This document shows, one piece after another, positions 62,701 through 64,000 of a stretch of 64,000 nt of DNA (position 1 is its first letter; every line of letters starts with the position of its first letter). The position numbers and the translations under genes were made by a program. Location: contig NZ_QRDW01000013.1 in assembly GCF_003385955.1 (NCBI RefSeq), positions 26,477 to 90,476 of the forward strand, in the 5' to 3' direction. Under the pieces are notes generated by a model. The model was given only the letters and a program-made list of their open reading frames with translations. It was not told the origin of the DNA and made no database searches. The DNA is from Aestuariispira insulae (GTDB lineage Bacteria > Pseudomonadota > Alphaproteobacteria > UBA8366 > Aestuariispiraceae).

Positions 62701-64000
62701 TCATCAATGACAAAGGCACCCTGGCCGCAGGCAGCGATATCCGTCTGGATGCCGGTACCACGCTTGCCAACAGCGGCAATATCGAAGCGGGGAACACCAT
62801 CACGCTCACCGCCCAGGATGACCTGGTCAACAGCGGCGGCCGGATCCAGTCCGGCGGCGACCTCTCCTTGGAGGCGGTTAACGGCGATCTGGTCAACCAG
62901 ACCGAAACCTATGATCTGAGAACCAAGGCCAATGAGATCCAGACCGTGGCACGGACCAAGGGCGAGCTGATCTCCGGCGGGGATCTCACCCTCAAGGCCG
63001 GCAATGATGTCACCGTGAAAGGGGCCGCGATCACCGCGCTGGGCGATGCCGCGATAGAGGCGGGCAACAATGTCGAGATCGGCACCATCGCGCTGCGGGA
63101 CAAGAAGGAAAGCGTCTTTGAAGGCGGCCATGACAAATCCGACAGGACCACAGTCGAAGGGTCTTCGATTCTGGTGGATGGCGCGCTTTCCATCACCGCA
63201 GGCGAGGATCTGACCGTCAGGGGCAGCGCCGTGGCCGCCGGTGGCGACCTGGCGCTCAAGGCCGGGGATGATCTGACCATCACATCGGACCAGAATACCG
63301 CGACCTATGATACCAGCCGCAGCAAGAAATCCTTCTGGAAATCCTCCAGCCTCCAGGCCAACGGCCTGCAGATCGAACAGCAATCCTCGGTCATTGGCGC
63401 CGGCGGCACCTTGAGCCTGGAAGCGGGCGACAATGCCCGCATCACCGCCTCGGCGGTTAATGCCGGCTCGGATCTTTCCATCAAGGCCAATGACGTGCTG
63501 GTCGACACCGCCCGGGATGTCAAAGAAGACTTCCTGGAAACCAAGCGTTCCGGCTTCTTTGTTGAAGGCTCCGCCAGCGGCGACGGCGTCGGATTTTCCG
63601 CAGGCGCGCGCAAGGAACAGCATAAGTTTGATACCGACAGCGCGACCCAGGTGGTGTCCGGCCTGAATTCAGGCGGGGCCATCACGATTGAGGCCACCCA
63701 GGATGCGGTGATCGATTCCGCCACCCTGTCGGCGGCCGGGGATGTGAATGTCCGCGCGGGCAATGACATTGACCTCAAAGCCTCCAGCGACACGTTCTCC
63801 CACAGTGAAGAGCATAAGATCAAACAGGCGGGCATTTCCGTTTCCCTGAAACAGAATGTGACCCAGGCGGTTGAAAGCGTCGCCAACCTGCCCCAGGCCC
63901 TGACCGAGGGCGAAGGCGGGGCCGCCGCGCAGGGCGTGACCGCGGCCTCGGCGGTGCTGAAGGTCGCCTCCGCCGTGACCGCGCTGCAAAAAGGCGCGGT
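59778..64000 (+). CDS. TpsA filamentous-haemagglutinin-type exoprotein, N-terminal 1407 codons (partial)
   Basis: ATG 59778, after GGGGGAAGCTGGC and 12 bases past the TpsB stop, opens a plus-strand frame that stays open to the window end. A long signal region (ending QPVLAQAQ) is followed by the TPS secretion domain: FTEFNVDAQGVILNNSA, VTGSNASQLRGFTEIFGG and SNSNGIYCNGCGFINTPRATL (Cys162/Cys165). Then come filamentous repeats such as GDLTLKAGNDVTVKG and SLEAVNGDLVNQT. The N-terminal plan is that of haemolysin/adhesins and CdiA contact-dependent toxins. Any toxin and immunity genes would lie beyond 64000. Long opposite-strand open frames here are artefacts of repeat and GC pattern. Confidence 0.92.
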   Translation, partial: MTEKMAFWAEETLSFDKKEKLSSVLRRYASYLLICQFALQPVLAQAQMVPDQSDPSKAPTIDSAPNGVPVVNITRPSASGVSQNRFTEFNVDAQGVILNNSASHGTSQLGGVLLANPNLGGQEARIIVNEVTGSNASQLRGFTEIFGGQAQYVLSNSNGIYCNGCGFINTPRATLTTGQAQYNDGNLTGLDVENSSQIDIDGLGLNAQDIAALDLVARSVRVNAPVNAQDLRVFTGRNLMDYGARTVTVKADDGSAKPALALDGALFGGMYARRIEVIATEDGVGVKMPDDLAAGTGDITITADGGIALKNLSAKTGTTLSSANGDINITGGANGGSSLSLSASNGAVATDAAAVAGALDTVTVTARSVSNNGRIVAGLDANANGTANGDLQITASQDLNNGGTLTAGQDLTAQAADITSTGLIQAGNINSLTVANNATLANLSAGTRAEITATNGNVTVNETVNGGGETVITATNGTVATGADGVIAALDRVTVDAANITNQGEISAGIDSDGNATATGALTLKASQKLTNSHYITSGDSLTVQADEIDNDEGYLLSVGAMTLEGTEGARATAVVNQSGTIETATGDILIRADALSNKRKQFTTGSVKIFDRSYSETSGNPPSNPPGAGISGAGWAYLTDGSTVVVPHPDRGMAYASYYDFGPIRVRQYEVQVTATSAASMLSSGNNLTVDGGTITNEYSAISAKGDIALTGTSLQNTQVNLTKDLYFTGPNGNYNRCVGGPCQWFGNGGGTILVERSTYDTVSATIQAGGSLTGSFTGQINNTTISQTVDDTNLQRSNTITSETPYKPSKLTLNPLDIAEEIPGGREILEEIRNFNGNEASVERRAKFADLGTYFAGEDFLARVPGAAAAREISDKLALGRNAEKTLIDGTIVVETGKRWLDPSVRDSEGQMKQLVDNAVEAAGNLQLAFGVSLSAVQIQALTKNIVWYEEQEINGHKVLLPKIYLASTTGSVINDKGTLAAGSDIRLDAGTTLANSGNIEAGNTITLTAQDDLVNSGGRIQSGGDLSLEAVNGDLVNQTETYDLRTKANEIQTVARTKGELISGGDLTLKAGNDVTVKGAAITALGDAAIEAGNNVEIGTIALRDKKESVFEGGHDKSDRTTVEGSSILVDGALSITAGEDLTVRGSAVAAGGDLALKAGDDLTITSDQNTATYDTSRSKKSFWKSSSLQANGLQIEQQSSVIGAGGTLSLEAGDNARITASAVNAGSDLSIKANDVLVDTARDVKEDFLETKRSGFFVEGSASGDGVGFSAGARKEQHKFDTDSATQVVSGLNSGGAITIEATQDAVIDSATLSAAGDVNVRAGNDIDLKASSDTFSHSEEHKIKQAGISVSLKQNVTQAVESVANLPQALTEGEGGAAAQGVTAASAVLKVASAVTALQKGA

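Noticed and set aside
61341..63623. A 760-codon open frame on the minus strand opposite the TpsA gene
   Set aside because: Its translation is Gly/Ala/Ile-rich repeats mirroring the TpsA repeats. The plus strand has a start, a ribosome-binding site and recognisable TPS domains over the same region.
1..64000. CRISPR arrays, tRNA/rRNA genes, insertion sequences, riboswitches
   Set aside because: No evenly spaced repeats, tRNA-like cloverleaf, transposase motif with terminal repeats or recognisable riboswitch core was found by eye.

Overview
The window looks like a chromosomal segment of a Gram-negative alphaproteobacterium, probably marine and of moderate GC. The grounds are the complete alphaproteobacterial-style C-P lyase set (phnFGHIJKLMN with a DUF1045 gene and a hexapeptide acetyltransferase), the mix of LysR, GlxA, TRAP-TAXI and GMC families, and TpsB/TpsA outer-membrane secretion. 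The genus is not determined. I see no rRNA, tRNA, CRISPR array or insertion sequence.

Layout. (1) 1-5.4 kb, minus strand: a DUF1499-like start, a GMC oxidoreductase, an AEC carrier and two unrecognised helical proteins. (2) 5.7-17 kb, mixed metabolism: a GlxA-type regulator, a double-CDGSH glutamate synthase-like protein, LysR/GST divergent genes, a 58-aa protein behind a sigma-54 promoter, orphan solute-binding proteins, a GST, asparaginase, a degenerate Hpt/receiver protein and a LAS-type murein peptidase. (3) 17-21.2 kb: an organophosphonate/phosphate-ester set of LysR, GpdQ-like phosphodiesterase, HAD phosphatase and formylglycine-type phosphonate monoester hydrolase. (4) 21.2-32 kb: two convergent operons with matching Fur-box promoters. 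The plus-strand operon encodes a SbnI/SerK-like serine kinase, an amino-acid Fe(II)/2-oxoglutarate hydroxylase, and SbnB-, SbnH- and SbnA-like enzymes. The minus-strand operon encodes a FecB-like binding protein, a MATE exporter, two FecCD permeases and an ATPase. This resembles a metallophore locus built on 2,3-diaminopropionate, but no NRPS or NIS synthetase is present.

(5) 32-42 kb, minus strand: one long operon for a membrane machine. It encodes a TolQ/MotA-type channel protein, two proteins that join a TolR-like Asp-bearing membrane helix to a coiled coil and a vWA domain, a PEGA-FGE-fold protein without FGE cysteines, a tetratricopeptide-like protein, a lipoprotein, a 48-aa membrane peptide and an acidic secreted protein. 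Crp/Fnr and Spy/CpxP-like genes follow. I do not recognise this as a named system. (6) 42-57.5 kb: the phosphonate region, with phnCDE, acetyltransferase and DUF1045 on plus, phnGHIJKLMN on minus, phnF, and a second transporter with a second phnM. Three PhoB-like boxes with 11-bp periodicity precede these operons. (7) 58-64 kb: a two-partner secretion pair, a TpsB transporter and the first 1407 codons of a TpsA exoprotein that runs off the window.

The main themes are phosphorus scavenging from C-P compounds under PhoB control, iron-regulated small-molecule synthesis with export and uptake, and an uncharacterised proton-channel/vWA envelope complex. Functional names rest on motif recognition by eye; no database search was run.
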